This document shows positions 43,654 through 52,768 of a DNA stretch of 64,000 nt, one piece after another. The DNA is from an uncultured Marinobacter sp. (GTDB taxonomy: Bacteria; Pseudomonadota; Gammaproteobacteria; Pseudomonadales; Oleiphilaceae). The stretch covers positions 1 to 64,000 of the forward strand of contig NZ_CAMPJO010000014.1 of assembly GCF_946886895.1 (NCBI RefSeq), written 5' to 3'. The notes below the pieces were generated by a model. The model was not told the origin of the DNA and searched no databases. It saw nothing but the letters and a program-made list of their open reading frames with translations. The position numbers and the translations under genes are program-made. The number at the start of each line of letters is the position of its first letter. The first letter of the stretch is position 1.

Positions 43654-44515
43654 CAAGCTCTACAATGCGCTGCTGAAAAGCCAGCGGGAGCATCGCCAGG
43701 GGCCGACGCCAGGGGAAGCGCGCGCCGAAGATAATTTTACCAGGGAGCGGCCGTTTGCCGGTGCCAAGCGCGCCGAGCCAAACTGGATTCCTGTGGGAGT
43801 GGAAGACGAGGGCTACCCACCAACGGTTTACGACCCATCGGTGTCGCTGGCGTTTATCGGTAACCCGAAGCCCTGGAGCAAGGAACAGCTTCGGGAACGC
43901 AAAATCATCTACCCCGGGATGGCCGACAAGTCCGTGATGGATGCTTACCGGGAGCTCCGCATCCAGTTGCGGGACCGGGCGCTTAACGCCAGTTTCACGG
44001 TCCTGTACTCCAGCCTCGCGCTCAGGGACTCGACAGTGACGACGGCATTCAATCTGGCGGCTGCATTTGCACTGGATGCCGGTACCTCGGCGCTATTGGT
44101 TGACTGTGATCCTTATGCCAGAGGCCTGGCATCCCTGGTGTCCACACCCATGGCGTATGGTGTGACGGACTACGTGGCCGACACCAGCCTGCCGCTCGGC
44201 AAGATTCTGTACCCGAGCGGGGTTGACCGGCTAAGTGTGATCCCTGCCGGCACCCAGGCGTCATCTGCGGTTGAACTTTTTTCTTCGGTTCGGATGAAAA
44301 ACCTGATACTGGAACTGCAGAACCGATACCCCGATCGGTGCATCATCCTGAACGCACCGCCATTCAGGGACAGCACGGAGGCACGGATTCTGGAGCGATT
44401 CGCAGACCAGGTGGTGTTCGGTGTGCCTTTTGGTCGGGTGACTGAAGAGGAAATCGTGGATTCGGTGGAGTCGCTGGGCTCAGACAAGTTTGCCGGCCTG
44501 GTCTTTCAGGAGTGA
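43643..44515 (+). CDS. BY-kinase-like EPS protein with degenerate ATP site
   Basis: 290 aa. It is at the place of the cytoplasmic tyrosine autokinase (CpsD/EpsG-like) that controls chain length in XrtA-type loci, and its fold pattern matches from DKSVMDAYRELRIQLRDRAL onward. Normal kinases have a P-loop reading near GEGKT; here the same spot reads SSLALRDSTVTT (about residues 115-126), lacking the lysine. Walker A' (ALLVDCDPYARG) is kept, but the Walker B aspartate is replaced by asparagine (IILNAPP). There is no C-terminal tyrosine cluster. It is probably a pseudokinase or a scaffold. Start ATG 43643, or GTG 43640. Confidence 0.85.
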   Translation: MDDNKLYNALLKSQREHRQGPTPGEARAEDNFTRERPFAGAKRAEPNWIPVGVEDEGYPPTVYDPSVSLAFIGNPKPWSKEQLRERKIIYPGMADKSVMDAYRELRIQLRDRALNASFTVLYSSLALRDSTVTTAFNLAAAFALDAGTSALLVDCDPYARGLASLVSTPMAYGVTDYVADTSLPLGKILYPSGVDRLSVIPAGTQASSAVELFSSVRMKNLILELQNRYPDRCIILNAPPFRDSTEARILERFADQVVFGVPFGRVTEEEIVDSVESLGSDKFAGLVFQE

Positions 44516-44519
44516 TGCC

Positions 44520-45872
44520 ATGAAACCGCTTCGTCGCTGCGCCAGTGTTGCTTCGGTGGCTCCGGTTGTCTCTGTGGCACTGCTCATGGTCGGGCAGACG
44601 GCTCGCGGCCAGGGTGTTGAGGAGGCACTTGATCTGGCAACCGGCAGCGCGTCGGTGTTTACCGCACTGAACCACAACCGGGTGGATCTGGGTGACCGGA
44701 CCGAGTCTACAACAGAGCCCTCCGTGGGCCTGGCGGGCACGCTGGCGGGCGACTTCAACAGCGGCCCGAACTCGTTGTTACTGGATTACTCCGGCACCGT
44801 GGAAACCCGTCGGGAGGAAAGCGCAAACCAGACGACGGACAGCAGCTGGTTTAGCGGAGCGTCCCGCTTCAATCATGTCGGGCCGGGTAACCGTTATGAT
44901 TTCGGTCTCGGGCATACGGTCAGATCGGTGCGGAACGACACGGGGTTTGTGACCAACCTGTCGAGCTACGATACCCAGAACGTGATCAACGCCGGCGCGG
45001 GCGTCCGGTTCTTTCCGGGCGACCTGAGCACACTGAGGATCTCCGCCGATGCCTCGAAAGGGTTCGGGGAGGGGGATCTGGGCGACACGACTTCCTACCT
45101 TGCCAAAGCAGAGCTTGAGCGGCGTTTGAGTAACCGCTCGTTTGCCATCCTGACCGGCAGCCGTAGCTGGGCGGATGAAGAGAACCTGGACCTGATCATT
45201 GACAGCGCGCAGCTGGGTTACCTGATCAACCTGGACTCCGGTACCTTCAGCATCGGGGCCGGTGTCAGCGAAGCGGAATCGGAATTCCCAAACGGTGCCG
45301 TTACCAACAGTGATGCCGTGATTGGCTATCTCAACCGAACGTGGATCGCCGACCAGTGGACGATGTCCGTCAGCTACGACCGAAGCCTGTCAGACAGCGC
45401 GATTGACCAGGTTGTCGACGTGCCCCGTTTCGGGGGACCCGCGGAATTGAATGTGCGGCTTAATGACCTGTCGGTGACCGATGCCGTTGATCTTCGGTAC
45501 ACCTCGCGCCAACTGTGTGATGTGTGCAATTTTGGCCTGTTGCTGGGCGGCGAGGCCAGAAAATCGGAGTTTTCCGGGCAGACCACCCACGAACTCCGGG
45601 GTGGTCTGGATCTGGGTTTCCAGTTGACCTCGTTGCAACGCCTGGAGTTCTCCTATTTGTGGCAGGGTGAAACCAATGAAGACGCCGGGGTTATTCTCGA
45701 ACAGGTCCACCGGTTTGATACGCGCTGGAGCCGTCAACTCGCCGAGGAAACCACGTTCGGGGTTGAGTTTGACCAGGTGTATCTTCGCAGCCGGCTCGAT
45801 CGGGCCGACGAAGAAGAATTCGTCCTGAGGCTGGTTCTGACCCACGGCTTTTCGATGATGAGTGGGCGCTAG
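44520..45872 (+). CDS. Outer-membrane barrel protein of XrtA-type EPS loci (TIGR03016-like)
   Basis: 450 aa. A signal peptide ends near GQTARGQ (residues 25-31). The mature part is made of repeated beta-strands with many aromatic and asparagine residues, ending RLVLTHGFSMMSGR, and matches the PEP-CTERM-system-associated outer-membrane family by size and position. It may be an outer-membrane porin for polysaccharide passage. The ribosome site AGGAG lies seven bases before ATG. No enzyme motif is present. It lies between the kinase-like gene and the second deacetylase-like gene. Confidence 0.82.
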   Translation: MKPLRRCASVASVAPVVSVALLMVGQTARGQGVEEALDLATGSASVFTALNHNRVDLGDRTESTTEPSVGLAGTLAGDFNSGPNSLLLDYSGTVETRREESANQTTDSSWFSGASRFNHVGPGNRYDFGLGHTVRSVRNDTGFVTNLSSYDTQNVINAGAGVRFFPGDLSTLRISADASKGFGEGDLGDTTSYLAKAELERRLSNRSFAILTGSRSWADEENLDLIIDSAQLGYLINLDSGTFSIGAGVSEAESEFPNGAVTNSDAVIGYLNRTWIADQWTMSVSYDRSLSDSAIDQVVDVPRFGGPAELNVRLNDLSVTDAVDLRYTSRQLCDVCNFGLLLGGEARKSEFSGQTTHELRGGLDLGFQLTSLQRLEFSYLWQGETNEDAGVILEQVHRFDTRWSRQLAEETTFGVEFDQVYLRSRLDRADEEEFVLRLVLTHGFSMMSGR

Positions 45873-45906
45873 CCTTTACCACAGCCGCATCTTCAGGAAT
45901 GGATTC

Positions 45907-46902
45907 ATGTTCGACAATCGAAGGGATATCCGGCTTCCAAAGGATTCGACGCCCCAACTGATTGTGGTTGTCGACGCGGAAGAAGAATTCGACTGGCAGG
46001 CGGAGCCAGATGCAACGGCTAACCTGGTGACGTCCATGGCACACATCGGTCGCGTTCAGGGTATTTTTGACGAGTACGGAATCCGACCGTGCTATGTTAT
46101 CGATTACCCGGTCGCCAGCCAGCCCGAGGGTTATGAGCCGTTGCTGGAAATTTTCCGGCAGGGCCGGTGCGAGATAGGCGCCCAGTTGCATCCCTGGGTC
46201 AACCCGCCGCAGGACGAGGTTCTCACCCGTTCGAACATGTACCCGGGTAATTTGCCTGAATCTCTTGAGCGCCAAAAGCTGATCTGCCTCCGGGATGCCA
46301 TTTCAAAGCAGTTCGGATCTCGCCCTATTGCCTATAAGGCCGGCCGCTATGGTTTCGGAGACAATACCGCGCGGATTCTGTCAGAGCTCGGCTTTACCAT
46401 CGACCTGTCGGTCTGCCCGCCAATGGACGCCAGTGACGAAGGTGGGCCAGACTACAGTCACTTCGAGGCCTGCCCATTCTGGTTTGGCGACGGTGCCCAC
46501 AGAATCCTTGAAATCCCCTGCACGGGTGGATTTGTCGGCTGGGCTGGCAGGCTTTCACGGCCCCTTTTCAACAGCGCCTGGGCGCTCAGACGGTTCCGGG
46601 TACTGGGGATACTTGCCCGACTGCGGGCGGTGGACCGGCTGATGCTATCACCGGAAGGTTATTCTTCCGAGGAACATATTCGGCTGACCAGAGCGCTGTT
46701 CGACCGCGGGATCAGAACCTTTACCTGGAGTTTTCACAGCCCCAGCGTTGTGCCTGGCAATACCACCTATGTTGAAACCGAGGCCCAACTGCAGGTTTTT
46801 CTTGACCGTTTCCGCCGGTTTTTTGATTTCTTCTTTAATGAACTTGGTGGCCAGGCGTCTACGCCGTCGCTATTGCGTAAGCAGTTGGAGGCAATGGAGT
46901 GA
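45907..46902 (+). CDS. Polysaccharide deacetylase-like (WalW-type) protein
   Basis: 331 aa. A TIM-barrel-like protein of the polysaccharide deacetylase superfamily, WalW-like group. The first acidic motif reads VVVDAEEEFDW (near residue 19); the second, EIGAQLHPWVNPP (near residue 95), keeps one histidine of the metal site. GRYGFGDNTARILSELGF resembles the third motif (RAGRY). It has no signal peptide. ATG 45907 is chosen, with AGGAA upstream; a GTG at 45862 overlaps the previous gene. GTGA overlap with the next gene shows operon coupling. The exact substrate is unknown. Confidence 0.82.
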   Translation: MFDNRRDIRLPKDSTPQLIVVVDAEEEFDWQAEPDATANLVTSMAHIGRVQGIFDEYGIRPCYVIDYPVASQPEGYEPLLEIFRQGRCEIGAQLHPWVNPPQDEVLTRSNMYPGNLPESLERQKLICLRDAISKQFGSRPIAYKAGRYGFGDNTARILSELGFTIDLSVCPPMDASDEGGPDYSHFEACPFWFGDGAHRILEIPCTGGFVGWAGRLSRPLFNSAWALRRFRVLGILARLRAVDRLMLSPEGYSSEEHIRLTRALFDRGIRTFTWSFHSPSVVPGNTTYVETEAQLQVFLDRFRRFFDFFFNELGGQASTPSLLRKQLEAME

Positions 46903-48029
46903 CACCCTGTGGGCATGAGTTCAAGGTTACCCAGGGCCCGGTCGGAAATGTCGGGGATCTGGCCCGGCAATGGCAGGGGCTGGAGCAGCACGCCCATCCG
47001 TCGGTGTTCCTGAGCTGGATGTGGATCGGGCACTGGCTGGCCACCTATCGGCCCGATGCCGACGTTATCCGTGTATTCCGGGATACCGAACTTGTTGGCC
47101 TCGGGCTCGTGGTGCTGCGCTGTGAGCGGCGTCATGGATTCGTCCGCTCAAGGAGTCTGAGGCTGCACCAGACTGGCAGGCCAGGGGAGGATCAGGTATG
47201 GATCGAGTACAACGGGTTTCTGGTACGTGCCGGCCTGGAGGATGATGTGATAAGTGCGATAGCGGCTCACCTCGGCAGCAACAACGGGTGGGATGAGCTG
47301 GTGCTCAGTGGCGTGAATCCGGCGCAGGTGAGGCAGTACGCCAGTGCGACCGGGCTGATGACACACCTGCGTTGGGAGGCGCCTTGTTACGGCGTTGATC
47401 TCGAGCGTATCCGGATGGATGGAACAGCTTATCTGGACAGTTTGTCCCGAAACACTCGGCATCAGATAGCGCGGTCGCTGAGGCTTTACCAGGATAATGG
47501 CGGCCTGTCTCTACACCGGCCTGCAGGTGTTGAGGAAGCGGTGGCGCTGTTCGATGCGATTGGTCCCCAGCACATCGAGCGCTGGGGTGATCACAAGCAA
47601 GGCAGTGGTTTCCAGAATCCTGAATTTGTCCGCTTCCATCGGTCGTTGATCCGCGCCTGCTGGCCAGACGGTGGCGTGGAACTGCTGACGCTTAGAGCGG
47701 GTACAGAGACCATCGCGACATTGTATAACCTGTGCTTCGAGGGAACTGTGTACTTCTATCTTGGTGCCGTGAAGCCAGAGCCTGACAATCGCCTGAAGCC
47801 AGGCCTGGTGGCCCACAGTCTTGCCATCCAACAGTACCTGGAACGGGGGTTTGCGTTCTACGATTTCATGGGTGGTGCCGAGCGATACAAGGCCAGTCTG
47901 GGCCGGGAGCATCAACATCTGGTCCAGGTAGCACTTCAGCGGCCGCGCGTGCAATTCCGGATTGAACGGCTGCTGCGGGACATAAAAAACCGGTTCATGG
48001 CACCGGTGGGGGCGTTTCATGGGCTTTAG
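46899..48029 (+). CDS. GNAT-like (CelD/BcsL-type) acyltransferase
   Basis: 376 aa. A protein of the BioF2/CelD-like GNAT group (PF13480-type). Conserved parts include HPSVFLSWMWIGHWL, SRNTRHQIARSLRLY (near 185) and LRAGTETIATLYNLCFEGTVYFYLGAV, ending with a KPGLVAHSLAIQQYLERGFAFYDFMGGAERYK region. These proteins acylate polysaccharide or link other groups to it. The GTG start overlaps the deacetylase-like stop as GTGA. It is followed by the FemAB-like gene with an 11-base overlap, suggesting the two act together. Confidence 0.8.
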   Translation: MTPCGHEFKVTQGPVGNVGDLARQWQGLEQHAHPSVFLSWMWIGHWLATYRPDADVIRVFRDTELVGLGLVVLRCERRHGFVRSRSLRLHQTGRPGEDQVWIEYNGFLVRAGLEDDVISAIAAHLGSNNGWDELVLSGVNPAQVRQYASATGLMTHLRWEAPCYGVDLERIRMDGTAYLDSLSRNTRHQIARSLRLYQDNGGLSLHRPAGVEEAVALFDAIGPQHIERWGDHKQGSGFQNPEFVRFHRSLIRACWPDGGVELLTLRAGTETIATLYNLCFEGTVYFYLGAVKPEPDNRLKPGLVAHSLAIQQYLERGFAFYDFMGGAERYKASLGREHQHLVQVALQRPRVQFRIERLLRDIKNRFMAPVGAFHGL

Positions 48030-49092
48030 GGTCGATATCGCCAACCCCGATGAGATCGGCCGCGAACATTGGGATGCCTACGTCGGCGGACATCCGGAGG
48101 CTACGCCTTATCATCGCCTCGGGTGGCTCCAGGCCATCAGTCGGGCGTACGGCCACCGGTGCTTTGGCTTGCGGGTTCTGGCGGATGACGCCACGCTGGT
48201 CGGGGTGTTGCCACTGTGCCTGGTAAAGACACCGCTGGGCGGAGCTGAGCTAACCTCACTGCCATATTGTGACCTTGGCGGGCCATTGGCGGAAAACGAT
48301 AACATTGCGGCCTTGCTCAGCGAGGCGGCGGTCACGCTGGCACGGGAGCACCGGGTTCCGGCGATTGAATTCCGCCTTACCGGCGAACGGGCGGATGATG
48401 CGGCGGTGCAGGGTAAAGTCAGCCTGTTGCTCTCGCTCCCGGAATCGGCAGAGGCGCTGTTTAAAAGTTATAAACCCAAGTTGCGCAGCCAGATCCGGAA
48501 AGCCGAGAAGAACGGACTGACCGCCGAACTGTCTGTGAATCCCCAGGATATACAGCCGTTTTACCAGGTATTCGCGGACAATATGCGCCGTCTGGGGTCT
48601 CCGGTCCACAGTGCCCGGTGGTTCCGGGAACTGCGGTCTGCCTATGGCGAGAATATGCTGATGGCGCTGGTACGTCATGAAGGCGCGGTGGTGGGTGCCG
48701 GCATCGTCCTTCTGAACGGTCGCCGGGCCAGTATACCCTGGGCGTCGACCATCCAGGCCTACAACCACCTCGCGCCCAACATGCTACTTTATTGGTCAAT
48801 TCTGGAATACGTATCGAACCGGGGGTATACCGTGTTCGATTTCGGGCGCTCAACGGCGGGCGAGGGCACCTACCGCTTCAAACGCCAGTGGGGCGCAATG
48901 CCCTGGCCGCTGAACTGGGTAAAACTGGATACCGTGACTGCGCCAGACTCCATGCCCGGCGGATCACCCCGCCAACCCGGCCCGGTTTCAGATGGCCGGG
49001 CCCGCCAGTGGGCAGAAGCACTCTGGAGGCGACTGCCATTATGGCTGGCTAACAGGCTGGGCCCGCTGATAAGAAAGTATGTAACGCTATGA
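48019..49092 (+). CDS. FemAB-family protein of XrtA-type EPS loci
   Basis: 357 aa. FemAB-like GNAT fold, of the type found in exosortase-A EPS loci. The central features are KLRSQIRKAEKNGLTAEL (near 153) and the later SIPWASTIQAYNHLAPNMLLYWSILEYVSNRGYTVFDFGRST (split over 235-275), then the FKRQWGAMPWPLNW end. It may transfer an amino acid or acyl group to the polysaccharide or to its lipid. The start is ATG 48019, overlapping the previous gene. It ends in ATG/TGA overlap with the glycosyltransferase. Confidence 0.88.
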   Translation: MGFRVDIANPDEIGREHWDAYVGGHPEATPYHRLGWLQAISRAYGHRCFGLRVLADDATLVGVLPLCLVKTPLGGAELTSLPYCDLGGPLAENDNIAALLSEAAVTLAREHRVPAIEFRLTGERADDAAVQGKVSLLLSLPESAEALFKSYKPKLRSQIRKAEKNGLTAELSVNPQDIQPFYQVFADNMRRLGSPVHSARWFRELRSAYGENMLMALVRHEGAVVGAGIVLLNGRRASIPWASTIQAYNHLAPNMLLYWSILEYVSNRGYTVFDFGRSTAGEGTYRFKRQWGAMPWPLNWVKLDTVTAPDSMPGGSPRQPGPVSDGRARQWAEALWRRLPLWLANRLGPLIRKYVTL

Positions 49093-50261
49093 TGACGCTA
49101 CTGGTGGTATTCACGCTCATTTGCCTGCTCATGCCCGTGTATGTGTATGCGGGGTATCCGCTCATGCTCTGGCTGCTGACCAGGCGACGGCCTGAGATCA
49201 CTCACAGGCGGGAACCGGTGACGCCCAGGGTTACCCTGATCATTTCCTGCTACAACGAAGCCGATGTTATCCGTGAGAAACTGAACAACAGTCTGGCCCT
49301 CGATTACCCCGAAGGTCAGCTAGGCATAGTGGTGGTTTCGGATGGCTCCGACGATGAAACCGATGACGTTGTCAGGGAATTTTGCGCACAGGGTGTTCGA
49401 CTGATTCGACAGGAAGGCCGGCTGGGGAAAACCATGGGTCTGAACCTGGCGATGGAGGACGTTGACACCGAGATTGTGATTTTCAGCGACGCCAACGCGA
49501 TGTACGCGCCTGATGCCATCAAGCAACTGGTCTCTAATTTTGCCGACCCCAGGGTAGGTTATGCCGTGGGCGCCGCGCTCTATACCGACGGTGATGCAGG
49601 CGCAAGTGCCCGAAATGAGAACCTGTACTGGCGTTACGAACTGGCGATCAAATCCATGGAATCCCGGCTTTCATCGGTGGTGGGCGGCGACGGCGCCATT
49701 TACGGCATTCGATCCCGGCTTTGGCAGCCATTGCAGCAGGCAGACATCAATGACTTTGTAAATCCGTTGCAGATCGTGGCGCAAGGGTACCGGGGGGTGT
49801 TTGATGCGCAGGCCCGGTGTTATGAGGAAACGGCCGGGGATTTTGAGCGGGAGATTGCCCGGAAGGAGCGGATTGTTAACCGGAGTATTCGGGGGTTGAT
49901 GCGGGTGCAGGAGGTATTGAACCCTCTTGAGCATGGCGTGTTCAGTTTTCAGGTTGTTTCGCACAAGTTGTTGCGGTGGCTGATCCCGGTTTTCCTGCTC
50001 ATTGGTGTGGTGGGAAGCGTGCTGATCTCGTTTCTGGGTGGCACTGAATTCTTGCTTGTCTGCTTCGCAGCCGGTCTGATTCTTCTGCTTGCACTGACAG
50101 GACACATAGCCGCCGACAAGCACAGCTTGCCGTTCTGGATATCCACGCCCTACTACTTCGTGATGGTGAATTTATATGCCGTCAGAGGCATTCTACGGGC
50201 TGTTCGGGGTAAGACGCAGGTAACCTGGAGCAGCGCGCGGCCAGAAAAGGAGCTGCGCTGA
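49089..50261 (+). CDS. Family 2 glycosyltransferase, membrane-bound
   Basis: 390 aa. A cellulose-synthase-like GT2: an N-terminal helix, the nucleotide-sugar motif LIISCYNEADVIREKLNNS, the metal-binding VVSDGSDDETDD and IFSDANAMYAPDA, then GGDGAIYGIRSRLW. The acceptor part has RIVNRSIRGLMRVQEVL, and three or four helices close the protein. It overlaps the FemAB-like gene (ATGATGA). The sugar is unknown. It is probably an elongating transferase of the EPS. Confidence 0.88.
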   Translation: MMTLLVVFTLICLLMPVYVYAGYPLMLWLLTRRRPEITHRREPVTPRVTLIISCYNEADVIREKLNNSLALDYPEGQLGIVVVSDGSDDETDDVVREFCAQGVRLIRQEGRLGKTMGLNLAMEDVDTEIVIFSDANAMYAPDAIKQLVSNFADPRVGYAVGAALYTDGDAGASARNENLYWRYELAIKSMESRLSSVVGGDGAIYGIRSRLWQPLQQADINDFVNPLQIVAQGYRGVFDAQARCYEETAGDFEREIARKERIVNRSIRGLMRVQEVLNPLEHGVFSFQVVSHKLLRWLIPVFLLIGVVGSVLISFLGGTEFLLVCFAAGLILLLALTGHIAADKHSLPFWISTPYYFVMVNLYAVRGILRAVRGKTQVTWSSARPEKELR

Positions 50262-51614
50262 ATGTCCAAGTTTGCGTTGTTGTTTCTCCTGCTTTTTTTC
50301 GGGGGTGTGGTTGCAGCACTGGCGTATAGTGGGGTCGCTGCATTTGTGGTCTATCAGATGGTGTATTTTTTTAACCCGGATAATCGCTGGTGGGCGAGTA
50401 ATATTCCGGGGTTGCGGTATTCGGCAATGGCGTCTTTATTGATGCTGTTTGCCCTCGCAGTAAAATACAGACATTACTCAACCCTGAGCCCCTGGAGCCA
50501 GATGCCTCCATTGAAGTGGCTGCTGGCTGTTTTGGCCATGTACTACGTGGCGTACTTCTTTGCCCTTGATCTTGCCTTCCACAAACGTTTCACGTTCGAG
50601 TTCGCAAAGCTGGTTATTATCATCTTTGTTGCCTACAAGCTTCTTTATTCGGAAATAGCCCTCAAAGTCAGCCTGTGGACCTATATTCTTGGTTGCTCCT
50701 ACATCGGCTACCTGGCACACGTAACCGGGCGGAATTCGCAAGGCCGGGTGGAGGGGATTGGCATGGTGGACGCTCTGGACGCCAACGATACCGCCGCTGC
50801 ACTGGTGCCGGCCGCCGCGCTATTGCTGTACTTTGCCTGGGTTGGTAGCAAAAAAATCAAATTGCTGTCGGTATTTTGCGGCGCACTGATCGCAAACGGG
50901 CTGGTATTGATCAACAGCCGGGGTGCTTTTCTTGCCGGTGTTGTCAGTCTGGCCATTTTCATTATTTTTATGATTTTCTCCAGCCAACAGCGGCAGGGAC
51001 AGCGGTTTACTGCCGTTTTGATGGTGGTAATAGGGCTTTCCGGAGCGCTCTACGTTACCGACGATTTGTTCTGGGAAAGAATGGGCACATTGCAGGAGAT
51101 AGAAAACGAGGATACCAGCGGTTCCAGTCGTATGGTGTTCTGGTGGACGACATTCGACATGCTGGAAGACTATCCACTGGGGCTTGGCATCAACGGCTAC
51201 AACCTGTTAGCGCCCCAGTACATGGATGATGAAACCCGTGGCGGTGTGGAACACCGGTCGGTTCATTCCATGTGGTTTCAGGGGTTGTCTGAGCTAGGGT
51301 GGCTGGGGTTCGGGTTCTTCTGCTGCCTGCTGCTTTCGCTGTTCCGGCTATCGCGAAAAGCGAAGAAGTTTGTCATGTCCAAAGAAGACACTCGTGCCTA
51401 CTTCCAGATACTGGCGATTGAATGCGCACTGCTTGGGTATCTTGCTGCAGGAACCTTTATCAACCGATTCCGGGCGGAAATCCTGTACTGGATGATTCTG
51501 TTTCTGGCCGTCGCCATCAAGGTTTATTATTTACAACACCAGAATGTTACTACTGAGGCGAGGAGCCAGGGTGGCTCAAAACGGCTCAGAAAAAACAGGG
51601 ATGTCTATACGTGA
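50262..51614 (+). CDS. O-antigen ligase/polymerase-like membrane protein (exosortase-A-associated type)
   Basis: 450 aa, about ten hydrophobic helices. It resembles the putative ligase/polymerase of exosortase-A loci: a start with VYQMVYFFNPDNRWWAS, the periplasmic loop NSRGAFLAGVVSL (near 222) with the conserved arginine, and GLGINGYNLLAPQYMDDETRGGVEHRSVHS (split across 307-335), where the histidine-containing loop aligns with Wzy-C. It probably polymerises or ligates the polysaccharide. Starts directly after the previous stop; its own stop overlaps the next gene by four bases. Confidence 0.85.
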   Translation: MSKFALLFLLLFFGGVVAALAYSGVAAFVVYQMVYFFNPDNRWWASNIPGLRYSAMASLLMLFALAVKYRHYSTLSPWSQMPPLKWLLAVLAMYYVAYFFALDLAFHKRFTFEFAKLVIIIFVAYKLLYSEIALKVSLWTYILGCSYIGYLAHVTGRNSQGRVEGIGMVDALDANDTAAALVPAAALLLYFAWVGSKKIKLLSVFCGALIANGLVLINSRGAFLAGVVSLAIFIIFMIFSSQQRQGQRFTAVLMVVIGLSGALYVTDDLFWERMGTLQEIENEDTSGSSRMVFWWTTFDMLEDYPLGLGINGYNLLAPQYMDDETRGGVEHRSVHSMWFQGLSELGWLGFGFFCCLLLSLFRLSRKAKKFVMSKEDTRAYFQILAIECALLGYLAAGTFINRFRAEILYWMILFLAVAIKVYYLQHQNVTTEARSQGGSKRLRKNRDVYT

Positions 51615-52765
51615 AGCAGATCAGGGTTCTCCAGTTCATTGCACCTTCCGGTTTCTATGGGGCAGAGCGGTGGGTGTTGGCGCTGGCCAACAATATCGAC
51701 GAGGACGCGATGGTATGCGACCTGGTGGTCACGCGTGAAAGCCCGAACCAGGACCTGCGTGTGGCTGAGGGCTACCCGGCGAGTGCTGGAGACGTTCATT
51801 ATCTTGACATGAATGGCCGGTTTGACCTCATGGCCATCAGGCGCCTGGTGCAAATCATTCGCGACCGGAAGATCGACGTTCTGCTCTCACACGGTTATAA
51901 GTCCGACATCATCGGTCTGGTGGCCGCAAAATGGGCGAGGATTCGCTGTGTCAGCACGCCGCATGGTTATTCCGGTAATGTTGGTCTCAAATTACGTGCC
52001 TTTATTCACCTGGGGACGTCGGTACTTCGCTATTTCGATGCGGTTGCGCCACTGTCGGAAGAACTCGCAGATGACATGAAACGGTTCAAAGTTCCGGCTG
52101 ATCGGATCCGCTTTATCCGGAATGGCGTCGATCTGAAGGATATTGATGGAACACTCTCTTCACTGAACCCCAACGACCATAAGCCCCCTGGGGCCACCCA
52201 ATGCATTGGCTTCATCGGCCAACTGATTCCCAGGAAGGGTTTACCGGATCTTCTTGATGCGTTCGACCGGCTTCACTCGGAGAGCGATTCACTCCGTCTG
52301 CGTATCGTGGGCGATGGCCGCCAACGGCCAGAACTTGAGAGCAAGTGCCGGGGTATGGCGTCTGGAAGTGCCGTTGAGTTCCTCGGCTTCAGAGACGACA
52401 GGCTGGCACTGCTTTCTGCCTTTGATCTGTTTGTCATGACCTCTTCGCTGGAAGGTATTCCCAGGTGCCTCATGGAGGCCATGGCTGCTGGTATACCGGT
52501 TGTTGCCTACGATATACCGGGTGTCGACCAGCTCGTTGAACATGAAGTTACCGGTATGCTGGCACCCTACGGCGATGTTGACTCGCTGGTGGCTTGCTGT
52601 CGCCGGGTATTGAACGATTCAGAGTTGAGGGGGCGGCTCGTTGATAACGCCAGAGAGAGGGTCGATTCCGTGTATTCCGCCCGTCGTATGGCGACGGAAT
52701 ATCAGTCTCTTTTCACCGAGCTCCTGAGCACGAAAGAAACTACCGATACCAAGGTGATGGACTAA
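51611..52765 (+). CDS. Family 4 glycosyltransferase
   Basis: 384 aa. A GT-B glycosyltransferase. The donor-binding C-terminal domain shows CIGFIGQLIPRKGLPDLLDAFDRL, RIVGDGRQRPELE and the terminal E-x7-E type motif in TSSLEGIPRCLMEAMAAGIPVVAYDIPG. The N-terminal domain has the FYGAERWVLALANN region, usual in this family. The GTG start overlaps the ligase stop (GTGA). Within the EPS operon it adds one of the repeat-unit sugars; which one cannot be told. Confidence 0.9.
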   Translation: MKQIRVLQFIAPSGFYGAERWVLALANNIDEDAMVCDLVVTRESPNQDLRVAEGYPASAGDVHYLDMNGRFDLMAIRRLVQIIRDRKIDVLLSHGYKSDIIGLVAAKWARIRCVSTPHGYSGNVGLKLRAFIHLGTSVLRYFDAVAPLSEELADDMKRFKVPADRIRFIRNGVDLKDIDGTLSSLNPNDHKPPGATQCIGFIGQLIPRKGLPDLLDAFDRLHSESDSLRLRIVGDGRQRPELESKCRGMASGSAVEFLGFRDDRLALLSAFDLFVMTSSLEGIPRCLMEAMAAGIPVVAYDIPGVDQLVEHEVTGMLAPYGDVDSLVACCRRVLNDSELRGRLVDNARERVDSVYSARRMATEYQSLFTELLSTKETTDTKVMD

Positions 52766-52768
52766 TCT

